NCBI GenBank assembly: GCA_031282385.1
Contig: JAITDV010000393.1
Span: 1-7,708 of the forward strand
Reading direction: 5' to 3'
Origin: Planctomycetaceae bacterium
GTDB lineage: Bacteria; Planctomycetota; Planctomycetia; Pirellulales; Thermoguttaceae
Length of the DNA: 7,708 nucleotides
In this document: positions 1-6,065 of the stretch, piece after piece
Layout: the number at the start of each line of letters is the position of its first letter
Position numbering within the stretch: the first letter of the stretch is position 1
Made by a program: the position numbers and the translations under genes
Notes under the pieces: model-generated
What the model was told of the DNA's origin: nothing
The model's input: only the letters and a program-made list of their open reading frames with translations
Databases searched by the model: none

Positions 1-72
1 GAAAAAGAGCGTAAAGAACGTGAAACTCTTCTTGCGGAAATTGAACGACTCAAACAAAACAAACAGAAATAA
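1..72 (+). CDS. C-terminal end of a probable Rpn-family (PD-(D/E)XK) nuclease/putative transposase, truncated by the window edge
   Basis: Frame 1 is open from the first base to TAA at 70-72 and encodes 23 residues, almost all charged or Leu/Ile, ending EIERLKQNKQK. The heptad-like spacing (ETLLAEIERLKQ) indicates a short coiled coil. Rpn/PD-(D/E)XK 'transposase' proteins often end in such a Glu/Lys/Arg-rich helix, and Uma2-type nucleases can too. The Rpn assignment leans on context. A 95-bp repeat starts 27 bp after this stop, and another copy of the same repeat follows a recognisable Rpn N-terminus at 1861. No catalytic residues lie inside the window, so the family call is inference. Other coiled-coil proteins remain possible. 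Confidence 0.5.
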   Translation, partial: EKERKERETLLAEIERLKQNKQK

Positions 73-76
73 TAAC

Positions 77-169
77 ATGAAAAAACGAATATTATTAAAC
101 TGTTCACACTTTAAATTTCTTTCACCACCGCCTGCTTACCTATCGGAAAGCAGGCTTTTACGTTCTTGA
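77..169 (+). CDS. Doubtful 30-aa small ORF running through repeat R95 copy A
   Basis: An ATG four bases after the upstream stop opens a 30-codon frame (MKKRILLNCS at the start, PPAYLSES in the middle, LLRS at the end) with TGA at 167-169. No Shine-Dalgarno is visible. The same frame and the same stop position are kept in the two other R95 copies, at 2055-2136 (+) and 7444-7518 (-). Between copies A and B the codons for Ile-Leu-Leu just upstream of the 95-bp core differ at the base level but keep the amino acids. Elsewhere the copies differ both synonymously and non-synonymously. It may be a translated micropeptide or merely a frame riding on a conserved DNA or RNA palindrome. I favour the second slightly. 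Confidence 0.25.
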   Translation: MKKRILLNCSHFKFLSPPPAYLSESRLLRS

Positions 170-194
170 GTCATGCAATTTATCATACGAACAG
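100..194 (+). repeat. R95 palindromic repeat, copy A
   Basis: This 95-bp unit is bounded by CTGTTC and GAACAG. The first 18 bases follow the pattern CTGTTC, six bases, TAAATT, and the last 18 are its mirror (AATTTA, six bases, GAACAG), so the ends can pair. The centre (130-155) is an 8-bp GCCTGCTT/AAGCAGGC stem. By hand alignment without gaps it matches copy C at 84 of 95 positions and copy B at 79 of 95. It lies 27 bp after the stop of the probable Rpn gene. It resembles a REP/MITE-like mobile hairpin; no known family is recognised. Confidence 0.85.
130..159 (+). terminator. Hairpin with T-run inside R95 copy A, possible intrinsic terminator
   Basis: GCCTGCTT at 130-137 pairs with AAGCAGGC at 148-155. 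A CC/GG pair inside the loop extends the stem across a mismatch. Four T's follow at 156-159. It would terminate the gene ending at position 72. The same hairpin recurs in the other R95 copies, so it may be a mobile-element structure used secondarily as a terminator. Confidence 0.5.
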
Positions 195-252
195 TATATC
201 AATTGTAATGTAGATATTATTACAGATTTAGGTAGCATATTCCGATTAGGTT

Positions 253-1817
253 AATCCTGATCCAAAGGTGCTTGAAAGTTTGAAAAAACAGGGTGATTGT
301 CTTATTGCGTAAATCGGTCGTCCTCCTAAAACGCCGATTACCCAACTTGGGCGGAGTGTGACTGTTATCGAATCAAGTACATTGCTTGAGCCGATTGTGC
401 GATTGTATCGAATGACGGGAGAGCAACGTTATTATATGAGACCTTTTCTATAACCTAAAAATACATCAACGCGACAAAAAACCTACAACAAAAAACCGCC
501 TTTAACTCCTCCGAGACCACCCCTAACCCCTCCGAAGGAGGGGAATAAGAATACGCCTCCGAGGGAGGCGAATAATTCCCTTCCTTCGGAGGGGTCAGGG
601 GTGGTCTCCTACAGGTTAGCGAAAAGGTCTATTATTGAAGCGAGCTGAGCCAAAGGCAGCGACCTGTTTCAGCAAGCATTTGACAATGTTGAACCTCGCA
701 ATATGGGACTTCCTTATCCAAGGGCTTATGAAATGACTTCGGTTTTTATAGGAGTAACGGAATATTACCGAATGACAGGAAATCCGCGATTGAAACAATC
801 CGTAATCAATTATTTCAAGAATGTCAGAGATAAGAAAATCACTATTGTCGGTAACGGCGGAGGTCATGGAATCGGCGGTGAAGGGTGGAACAATATGGCA
901 TCCGAACAGAGTAATCCAGATGTCAAAAAGATGATGGAGACTTGCACGGGCGCAGCTTGGTTGAGGTTTTGCAGTCATATTTTACGATTGACCGGCGATT
1001 CTTCGGATGCGGACGCAATTGAAAAATATGTTTATAACGGATTGATTGGCGCAATGAAGCCACATGGAGACGGATTCAGTTATCTCAATCTGTTAAATGG
1101 ACGCAAAGTAGATAATCACGGCAATTGGTGGAAAGAGTTTAACAAGATATATGTGAGTTGCTGCAATTTGAATGGTCCGACAGGATTATCGTATCCGTAT
1201 ATTGCCGCAATGCAAGATGGGCAACACAATCCGGTTATCAATTTATACGAACCTGCAACAATAGAAACAAAAACGCCGAAAGGTAAATCATTGACGCTGG
1301 AAATCGTTTCATAATTTCCCCAAAACGGTAAAGTGAAAATCAAAGTTAATGTTGAGAATCCCGAAGAATTTACAGTGAAATTAAAAATTCCATCATGGAG
1401 CGAAAACACACAACTCGCAGATGGAGATTTGCAATTGCCACATCCGCAAGCGGGAAAATATGCGGAAATCAAAAAGACTTGGCAACCAGACGACGAAATC
1501 AATCTTACGTTTGATATGCGTTGCAAACTGATAGACGCTCCACAAGGCGGTTCCACTCCAAACGGTGATAAATACAAAGCGTTAAGATATGGAGCGTTGG
1601 TCTTGTGCCGTAATTCGGAAATTGATCCTGATTACAATAAACCGGTAACAATTATTGCCGACAAAAACGGATTCGTTGACACAAAACCAACAACCAATGC
1701 GACGGCTCTCTTGTATTTGATATTCCAACTTCAACCGGTTTCATCAAAATGTTTCCCTACGCCCACATCAACGGCTGGAACGGCGCAAAAATCCAAACTT
1801 GGCTTGCCATACCGTAA
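253..1817 (+). pseudogene. Decayed GH127 (DUF1680) beta-L-arabinofuranosidase, interrupted by a MITE-like insertion
   Basis: GH127 enzymes release beta-L-arabinofuranose from plant glycans. The readable frame starts near 253 (NPDPKVLESL), continues through IESSTLLEPIVRLYRMTGEQRYY, breaks at the insertion (439-630), and resumes from 631 with IIEAS and then KGSDLFQQAFDNVEP. The expected zinc/catalytic signatures survive: METC (Glu codon at 937, Cys at 943) and SCCNLNGPTG (Cys codons at 1159 and 1162), which match the Glu and Cys-Cys ligands and nucleophile known for this family. The C-terminal part (IPSWSENTQ and later) runs to about 1690. The true end, DIPTSTGFIKMFPYAHINGW through WLAIP, is in a different frame and stops with TAA at 1815-1817. 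Lesions: in-frame TAA at 310-312, the insertion, TGA at 646-648, TAA at 1312-1314, a frameshift at about 1685-1700, and a missing N-terminal part. It is certainly non-functional as one protein. The segments at 703-1314 and 1333 onward are only fragments. Confidence 0.9.
439..630 (+). mobile_element. MITE-like palindromic element, copy 1 (192 bp), inserted in the GH127 gene
   Basis: The ends are imperfect terminal inverted repeats: AGACCTTTTCTATAACCT at the left and, read inward on the other strand, AGACCTTTTCGCTAACCT at the right. Inside, a 55-60 bp A-rich unique stretch is followed by long arms (GAGACCACCCCTAACCCC and its partner near 591-607). The arms enclose a 68-bp GC-rich core (527-594) that can form small hairpins such as CCTCCGAAGGAGG and GCCTCCGAGGGAGGC. 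No ORF is present, so any mobilisation would need a transposase elsewhere. It interrupts the GH127 frame between the codons for YYM and IIEAS. No clean target-site duplication is visible; both flanks contain TATTAT, but not flush with the ends. Confidence 0.85.
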
Positions 1818-1847
1818 TAAAAAATATTTTCGTGCAATCTCAAATAT

Positions 1848-1853
1848 AAGGAG
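1848..1853 (+). promoter_or_regulatory. Shine-Dalgarno AAGGAG for the Rpn stub
   Basis: AAGGAG lies 7 bases before the ATG at 1861. It fixes that start and separates this ORF from the GH127 remnant, whose older reading frame happens to continue into it. Confidence 0.7.
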
Positions 1854-1860
1854 AAAAATA

Positions 1861-2136
1861 ATGCAACCTAATAAATCGGAGGAGCGAGTTCTTATTTACT
1901 TTGATTATGCGTTAAAACGATTGTTGCGTAACAAATCCAATTATGACGTGCTTGAAGGATTTTTGAGCGTATTGCTTCAGACGGACGTCAAGGTGAAAAG
2001 TATTGTCGAAAGTGAAAGTAATAAAGAACACGCAACAGACAAATACAACAAAGTAATTCTGCTAAACTGTTCTCAATTTAAATTTCGTTTATTGCCGCCA
2101 GCTTACCTATCGGAAAGCAAGTTTTTACGCTCTTGA
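1861..2136 (+). pseudogene. N-terminal stub of an Rpn-family (PD-(D/E)XK) nuclease/putative transposase fused to R95
   Basis: The 91-codon ORF begins with residues typical of the N-terminus of Rpn-type proteins: YFDYALKRLLRNKSNYDVLEGFLSVLL, then a stretch ending ATDKYNKV at about residue 65. In this family the next residues form the nuclease core, beginning with a DIL-type strand carrying a catalytic Asp and then an Glu-x-Gln strand. Here the sequence switches instead to ILLNCSQFKF and the R95 repeat, ending at TGA 2134-2136. Intact members are usually around 300 residues, so roughly three quarters, including the active site, are gone. The good Shine-Dalgarno means a short peptide could still be made. 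I infer an internal deletion of a once complete Rpn gene that had R95 at its 3' end. Confidence 0.75.
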
Positions 2137-2161
2137 GTTACGCAATTTATAGTACGAACGG
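2067..2161 (+). repeat. R95 palindromic repeat, copy B
   Basis: It is 95 bp from CTGTTC to GAACGG, in the same orientation as copy A and with 79 of 95 positions identical. It is the most diverged copy: its central stem is partly broken (GCCAGCTT against AAGCAAGT), leaving GCTT/AAGC. It forms the 3' third of the truncated Rpn ORF and ends 36 bp before the polA start codon, so any promoter for polA must lie within or right beside it. Confidence 0.85.
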
Positions 2162-2171
2162 TATATTAACC

Positions 2172-2177
2172 TATAAT
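2172..2177 (+). promoter_or_regulatory. Possible -10 box (TATAAT) for polA
   Basis: A perfect TATAAT lies 20 bases before the polA ATG, just outside R95 copy B. No convincing -35 hexamer is found 16-18 bases upstream; that position falls inside the repeat. In an AT-rich intergenic stretch this could be chance. Confidence 0.3.
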
Positions 2178-2197
2178 TTTAATTGTGAGATGATAAG

Positions 2198-5023
2198 ATG
2201 TTGACCAATAAAACAGTTTGTGTTCTTGATTCGCATGGAGTTCTTTATCAACTTTTTCATGCGTTGCCGCCAATGAGTAGTCCGTTGGGTGAGCCGGTTG
2301 GCGCGGTTTATGGGTTTGTTCGTGATATTCTTACGTTGATAGACAAACATCAACCGGATTATTTTTTCTGTGCATTTGATATGCACGGTGATACTTTTCG
2401 TACGAAAATCTATAACGATTACAAAGCTAACCGCTCTCCAATGCCTGAAGAGTTGCGACCTCAAATAGAGTCAGCGCGTATGATTCTTGAAGCGATGTGT
2501 ATTCCGTCATTGGGAGTGGTTGGATTTGAAGCGGATGATATTTTGGCAACGGTTGCGCGTTTAGTTAGGGAGCGGAATGGTAATTGTATAATTGTTACGG
2601 CAGATAAAGATTGCCGGCAATTGATTTCTCCGCAAGTATCGCTTTACAATTTACGCAAGCAAAGTTTTTATCGTGCGGAAGAACTTTTGGCGGATTGGGG
2701 AATTATGCCAGAGCAGGTTGTTGATTTTCAATCGCTTGTCGGAGACAAAACCGACAACATTCCGGGTATATCGAATATAGGTCTTAAAACTGCTGCCGAA
2801 CTTCTGCAAGCATTTGGAAATCTTGAATCGATATTTGAAAATGTTGATAAAATTACGGGCAAAAAGAAACAAGAATATATCAAATATGGACGTGAAGCGG
2901 CTTTTTTGAGTAGAGAACTTGTCAAGTTGCGTGATGATGTTCCGATTGAAATTGACTGGCAAAACAGCAAATTCAAAAATGAATTTGACAGGGAAAAATT
3001 GCAGTCTTTGTTAAACCGATTCGGATTCAGATCGCTTTTGGCAAAATTGAATTTGTCAATCAGCAAATCTTATGACGACAACGAAGACGAAGTTGATTCT
3101 GAAAAACAATCTGCAACTCTTTTTGATTTTGAGTCTGAAACTGACGCCGGTTCAAATTCTGTTTTGGACAAGAACAAGAGTACGCGTATATTTTTTCCGG
3201 TTTCGCCTATTTATCATCTTGTTGATTCGGAGGAGTTGTTTGATGAATTTCTTGTCAAGTTATCTGCAACAAATGTATTTGCTTTTGATACGGAGACGAT
3301 TCCGATAGATTCGCGTTTTGATGCGACTTCGCCGCGATATACTAAAATTGTCGGGCTTTCATTTGCGTGGAACAATGATGAGGCGTGGTATTTACCTTTT
3401 GCGGGACCTCTTGGTTCGTCGATTTTGGAATTGGACACGGTACTTGATAAATTGCGTTCGGTGCTTGAAAACAACGCGATTTCTAAAGTCGGTCAAAATC
3501 TGAAATATGATATTGTGGTTTTGCGAAATAAGGGAATTCGGTTTCGTGGTATGGTTTTTGATACGATGATTGCTGATTATCTTTTGCGTTCTGATGCAAT
3601 CAATCATAATCTTAATGAGTTAGCGGAGTTCTATTTGGGACACAAAACAATAAAAATCAGTGATTTGATCGGCAAGGGAAAAAAACAACGTATGATGAAC
3701 GAAGTGCAAACATATATTCTTAACGAGTATGCCGGTGAAGATGCGCTTGTGGTTTGGGTTTTGTATCCGATATTGAAATCGAAGATAGAGGCGAAACCTG
3801 AAATTGCGCGATTATTATTGGATTTGGAGTTACCGCTTATGGCGGTGCTTGCGGAAATGGAGTTTGTTGGGGTAACGGTTGACATTGATGTTTTGCGTAG
3901 TTTGAGTGTTCGGTTTACGGAGGAGTTATTGTGTCTTGAGCGGGACATATTTAAACTTGCCGGACATAAATTTAATATCGCGTCGCCGAAACAATTGGCG
4001 ACTGTACTTTTTGATGAGTTAAAATTGAAGAGCGTCAAGAAGACAAAAACATCGGCGCAAAGTACGGATGTTGAGGTGTTGGAGGCGTTGGCATTGGTTC
4101 ATGAGTTACCGGCAAAAGTTGCGGAGTACAGACAACTTTCAAAATTGAAAGGGACGTATGTAGATGCGTTGCCGGAATTGATACATCCTGTTACGGGGCG
4201 GATTCACAGCTCTTTTAATCAGGTTTCAACTGTTACTGGTCGCTTGAGTTCAAGCAATCCGAATTTACAAAACATACCTGTACGTACTGAAAGCGGACGA
4301 GAGATAAGAAGCGCGTTCAAGGCGGGAACGAATTATGATTTATTATTATCTTGTGATTATTCTCAGATTGAGTTGCGGGTGTTAGCGCATTTTTCGGGTG
4401 ATGAGCGGTTGTGTGAGGCGTTTGAGAACAATGAAGATATTCACATGCGGGTTGCTTGTGAAGTTTTCGGCGTACCGCCGGCAAGCGTAACTTCAGCAAT
4501 GAGACGAACAGCAAAAGCTGTAAATTTCGGTGTAATTTACGGTCAAACCTCTTTCGGGCTTGCAAAACAACTCGGTATTTCAGACAAAGAAGCACAAAAT
4601 TTCATCAATAGTTATTTTGAGAAATACTCTCAAATACGGCGTTATCTCGATTCAATTTTGGACAAATGTATAGAGAACGGCTACGTATCAACTCTTTTCG
4701 GGCGGCAACGCAAATTCCACGAAGGCGTTATTCGTCCCAAAAGAAGCGGCAGTTTAACTCAGGCTGAAAGAATGGCAATAAATACCGTAATTCAGGGTAC
4801 GGCGTCAGATTTAATAAAACAGGCAATGATACGTTTGACAACTGCGATTCCGCCAGAGTTAAACGCAAACTTGTTGATTCAAATACATGACGAATTGGTT
4901 TATGAAGTTACAAACGAACACGCCGAACAACTAAGACAAATTGTTACAAAAAACATGACTCTTAACCAACCACTAAAAGTCCCATTGGTAGTTGATGCCG
5001 AATTAAACAAACATTGGCAATAA
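2198..5023 (+). CDS. polA: DNA polymerase I (5'-3' exonuclease, 3'-5' proofreading and polymerase domains)
   Basis: A 941-residue family A DNA polymerase that removes RNA primers and fills gaps in lagging-strand synthesis and repair. The 5' nuclease domain (about 1-290) has the metal-binding acids D11, D61, EADD at 111-114, TADKD with D136 and D138, and VGDKTDNIPG with D183 and D186. An acidic linker (about 290-335) follows. The proofreading domain (about 340-530) keeps FDTE (D364, E366), NLKYD (D438) and YAGED (Y511, D515), so it should be active. In the polymerase domain, TGRLSSSNPNLQNIP carries R682, motif A DYSQIELR carries D720, motif B RRTAKAVNFGVIYG carries R769, K773, F777 and Y781, and motif C IHDE carries H897, D898 and E899. 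The Phe at 777 is the usual Pol I residue at the dNTP-selecting site. Length and ends fit the family. The start has only a weak GAGA Shine-Dalgarno but matches where the nuclease fold begins. Upstream lies the Rpn stub with R95 copy B; dgkA follows after 190 bp. Confidence 0.97.
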   Translation: MLTNKTVCVLDSHGVLYQLFHALPPMSSPLGEPVGAVYGFVRDILTLIDKHQPDYFFCAFDMHGDTFRTKIYNDYKANRSPMPEELRPQIESARMILEAMCIPSLGVVGFEADDILATVARLVRERNGNCIIVTADKDCRQLISPQVSLYNLRKQSFYRAEELLADWGIMPEQVVDFQSLVGDKTDNIPGISNIGLKTAAELLQAFGNLESIFENVDKITGKKKQEYIKYGREAAFLSRELVKLRDDVPIEIDWQNSKFKNEFDREKLQSLLNRFGFRSLLAKLNLSISKSYDDNEDEVDSEKQSATLFDFESETDAGSNSVLDKNKSTRIFFPVSPIYHLVDSEELFDEFLVKLSATNVFAFDTETIPIDSRFDATSPRYTKIVGLSFAWNNDEAWYLPFAGPLGSSILELDTVLDKLRSVLENNAISKVGQNLKYDIVVLRNKGIRFRGMVFDTMIADYLLRSDAINHNLNELAEFYLGHKTIKISDLIGKGKKQRMMNEVQTYILNEYAGEDALVVWVLYPILKSKIEAKPEIARLLLDLELPLMAVLAEMEFVGVTVDIDVLRSLSVRFTEELLCLERDIFKLAGHKFNIASPKQLATVLFDELKLKSVKKTKTSAQSTDVEVLEALALVHELPAKVAEYRQLSKLKGTYVDALPELIHPVTGRIHSSFNQVSTVTGRLSSSNPNLQNIPVRTESGREIRSAFKAGTNYDLLLSCDYSQIELRVLAHFSGDERLCEAFENNEDIHMRVACEVFGVPPASVTSAMRRTAKAVNFGVIYGQTSFGLAKQLGISDKEAQNFINSYFEKYSQIRRYLDSILDKCIENGYVSTLFGRQRKFHEGVIRPKRSGSLTQAERMAINTVIQGTASDLIKQAMIRLTTAIPPELNANLLIQIHDELVYEVTNEHAEQLRQIVTKNMTLNQPLKVPLVVDAELNKHWQ

Positions 5024-5028
5024 ATTTG

Positions 5029-5157
5029 GGGGTTAGGGGAAAGAAGTTAGGATTATTTGTGTTTGCTTTTGTGTGATTATTCTCGTAGAAAATATAGTGA
5101 CGCAATGTATTATTCTGGCTGTTGCATTCTATTAGAAGTGCAATACTTCCTAACCCC
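5029..5157 (+). repeat. Possible short inverted-repeat unit between polA and dgkA
   Basis: GGGGTTAGG at 5029-5037 is exactly mirrored by CCTAACCCC at 5149-5157. A small hairpin, TTAGAAGT/ACTTCCTAA, lies just inside the right end (5132-5153). The TAACCCC word also occurs in the arms of the MITE-like element, so this could be a degraded relative of it. No clear terminator for polA is seen here. Confidence 0.35.
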
Positions 5158-5213
5158 TGACCTCTACATTCTGCTGAGTAGTTAGAAGTCATATAACAAA
5201 ATTTAATCATAAA

Positions 5214-5657
5214 ATGAGACGAAAAAATTTGAGATTAAGACGAATTAGAAGAGTGCCGCGTCAGTTGCCGGTACAAATTCCATTTGATCAAGAAAAAAGA
5301 ACTTGGGCGAACAAGTTCAAAGATGCATTTTACGGTTTAATGTCGTCTTTCAAAGGTCAATCGAGTTATAAAGCGCATTTTATTGCGGCGATTATTGTAA
5401 TTTTAGCGGCGTTTTTTCTTGGTAATTTTGATACTATTCGTTGGTCGATAGCCATTCTTTGTATTGTGTTGGTGATTGCAACGGAAATGTTGAATACATC
5501 TATTGAAAATCTTGCCAAAGCAATAACATCAACATACGATCCCAAAATCGGATTAGCGTTAGATATTGCGAGTGGAGCGGTATTATTTGTTGCGTTTGGT
5601 TCTGTGATTATTGGAATCATACTGTTCACAGAATCAATTCTCAAACGATTCCAATAG
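5214..5657 (+). CDS. dgkA: DgkA-family diacylglycerol/undecaprenol kinase, integral membrane
   Basis: A 147-residue member of the small prokaryotic lipid kinases, which phosphorylate diacylglycerol or undecaprenol in the inner membrane using ATP. A basic N-terminal extension (residues 1-30, many Arg) precedes the core, beginning near RTWANKFKDAFYG. Three hydrophobic helices lie at about 54-70, 75-92 and 117-137. The catalytic signature is ATEMLNTSIENLAKAI, with E91, N94 and E98 matching E69, N72 and E76 of the E. coli enzyme. The loop motif is ALDIASGAVL, with D117. Two usual functional positions differ: the E. coli Glu28 position is Gln (Q49) and the Lys94 position is Leu (L116). Substrate cannot be decided from sequence. 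No Shine-Dalgarno precedes the ATG. TTAGAAGT, found in four other intergenic spots, lies 24 bases upstream of the start codon. Confidence 0.88.
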   Translation: MRRKNLRLRRIRRVPRQLPVQIPFDQEKRTWANKFKDAFYGLMSSFKGQSSYKAHFIAAIIVILAAFFLGNFDTIRWSIAILCIVLVIATEMLNTSIENLAKAITSTYDPKIGLALDIASGAVLFVAFGSVIIGIILFTESILKRFQ

Positions 5658-5686
5658 CCGACTTGATATCTTTGCAACTCAATATA

Positions 5687-5702
5687 ACATTCATGTGAAT
5701 GT
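5687..5702 (+). terminator. Weak hairpin after dgkA
   Basis: ACATTC pairs with GAATGT across a 4-base loop, 29 bases after the dgkA stop. No T-run follows, so termination is only a guess. Confidence 0.25.
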
Positions 5703-5758
5703 CGCAACGGCGATTGGAAGGCTTGAATTTAATGGGGAAATTCTAAAAACTCATTTTG

Positions 5759-5812
5759 TCCACGAATTTCCACGAAAGATCACGAATTAAATAATTTGTG
5801 TCAATTCGTGGA
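5759..5812 (+). repeat. CACGAA-rich palindrome
   Basis: TCCACGAATT (5759-5768) is perfectly mirrored by AATTCGTGGA (5803-5812), giving a 10-bp stem with a 34-base loop. Within it CACGAA occurs three times in direct order (5761, 5771 and 5781). Such cacgaa-type palindromes occur as dispersed repeats between genes in various bacteria. A terminator or REP-like role is possible, and there is no T-run. Confidence 0.5.
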
Positions 5813-5843
5813 TAAAATAAATTTATTGTCTAAATTTATCTAT

Positions 5844-5891
5844 CCTGAAAATTTCGATAATTCCGTCAAAAATAGGTTTTTAGAAGTTGCC
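5844..5891 (+). repeat. 48-bp direct repeat flanking the esterase, upstream copy
   Basis: It begins CCTGAAAATT and ends TTTTTAGAAGTTGCC. It matches 7033-7080 at 41 of 48 positions without gaps. The two copies bracket the esterase gene and its leader. Confidence 0.7.
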
Positions 5892-6065
5892 TAACAAAAT
5901 TCCCAAACCATTGAAATATTATATGAACTTTATACAATATGATTAAATTCAAAACATTACTCACACGTTGCGTTTTCTGTGATTGATGAAATGAACTGTT
6001 GCGGAAAGCTCACTGCGGTGATCTTGTTATTAACTATTTTCCCAACTTAACAATCTAAAACAGAT

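Larger units (their letters stand above)
5658..6065. other. 408-bp intergenic region with hairpin and repeat words, no gene
   Basis: No ORF with coding character is visible on either strand. The stretch holds the small hairpin after dgkA, a CACGAA-rich palindrome (5759-5812), one copy of a 48-bp repeat (5844-5891) and the region upstream of the esterase. A minor hairpin, TCAC/GTGA, lies near 6010-6021. I see no convincing -35/-10 pair for the esterase. Confidence 0.6.

Noticed and set aside
100..194. A riboswitch or tRNA-like structure in R95
   Set aside because: The mirrored ends and central hairpin do not match a tRNA cloverleaf or a riboswitch that I can recognise, and copies lie both downstream of genes and in opposite orientation to the next gene.
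439..630. CRISPR-like or tandem repeat array in the GC-rich part
   Set aside because: The repeated CCTCCGAAGG words are the two sides of palindromes, not regularly spaced direct repeats with unique spacers.
703..1314. A free-standing 203-residue gene starting at 703
   Set aside because: The homologous sequence continues upstream in the same frame (KGSDLFQQAFDNVEP) and downstream past the TAA at 1312, so this is an internal fragment of the GH127 pseudogene.
1333..2136. A single 267-residue protein starting at 1333
   Set aside because: It is an accidental join. The first part is the C-terminal third of the GH127 gene after a stop, the part after about 1690 is out of the true frame, and the last 91 codons are a separate Rpn stub with its own Shine-Dalgarno.
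3072..3308. Extra small ORFs overlapping polA in other frames, on both strands
   Set aside because: They lie inside a fully conserved polymerase reading frame, have low-complexity or implausible compositions and no start signals.
2198..5023. A reverse transcriptase or phage-type polymerase as part of a defence system
   Set aside because: All three domains and motifs are those of ordinary housekeeping DNA polymerase I, and no defence-type partner gene is nearby.
5366..5707. Minus-strand ORF across dgkA
   Set aside because: It is the reverse-frame shadow of a hydrophobic membrane protein gene; the + frame has clear DgkA motifs.
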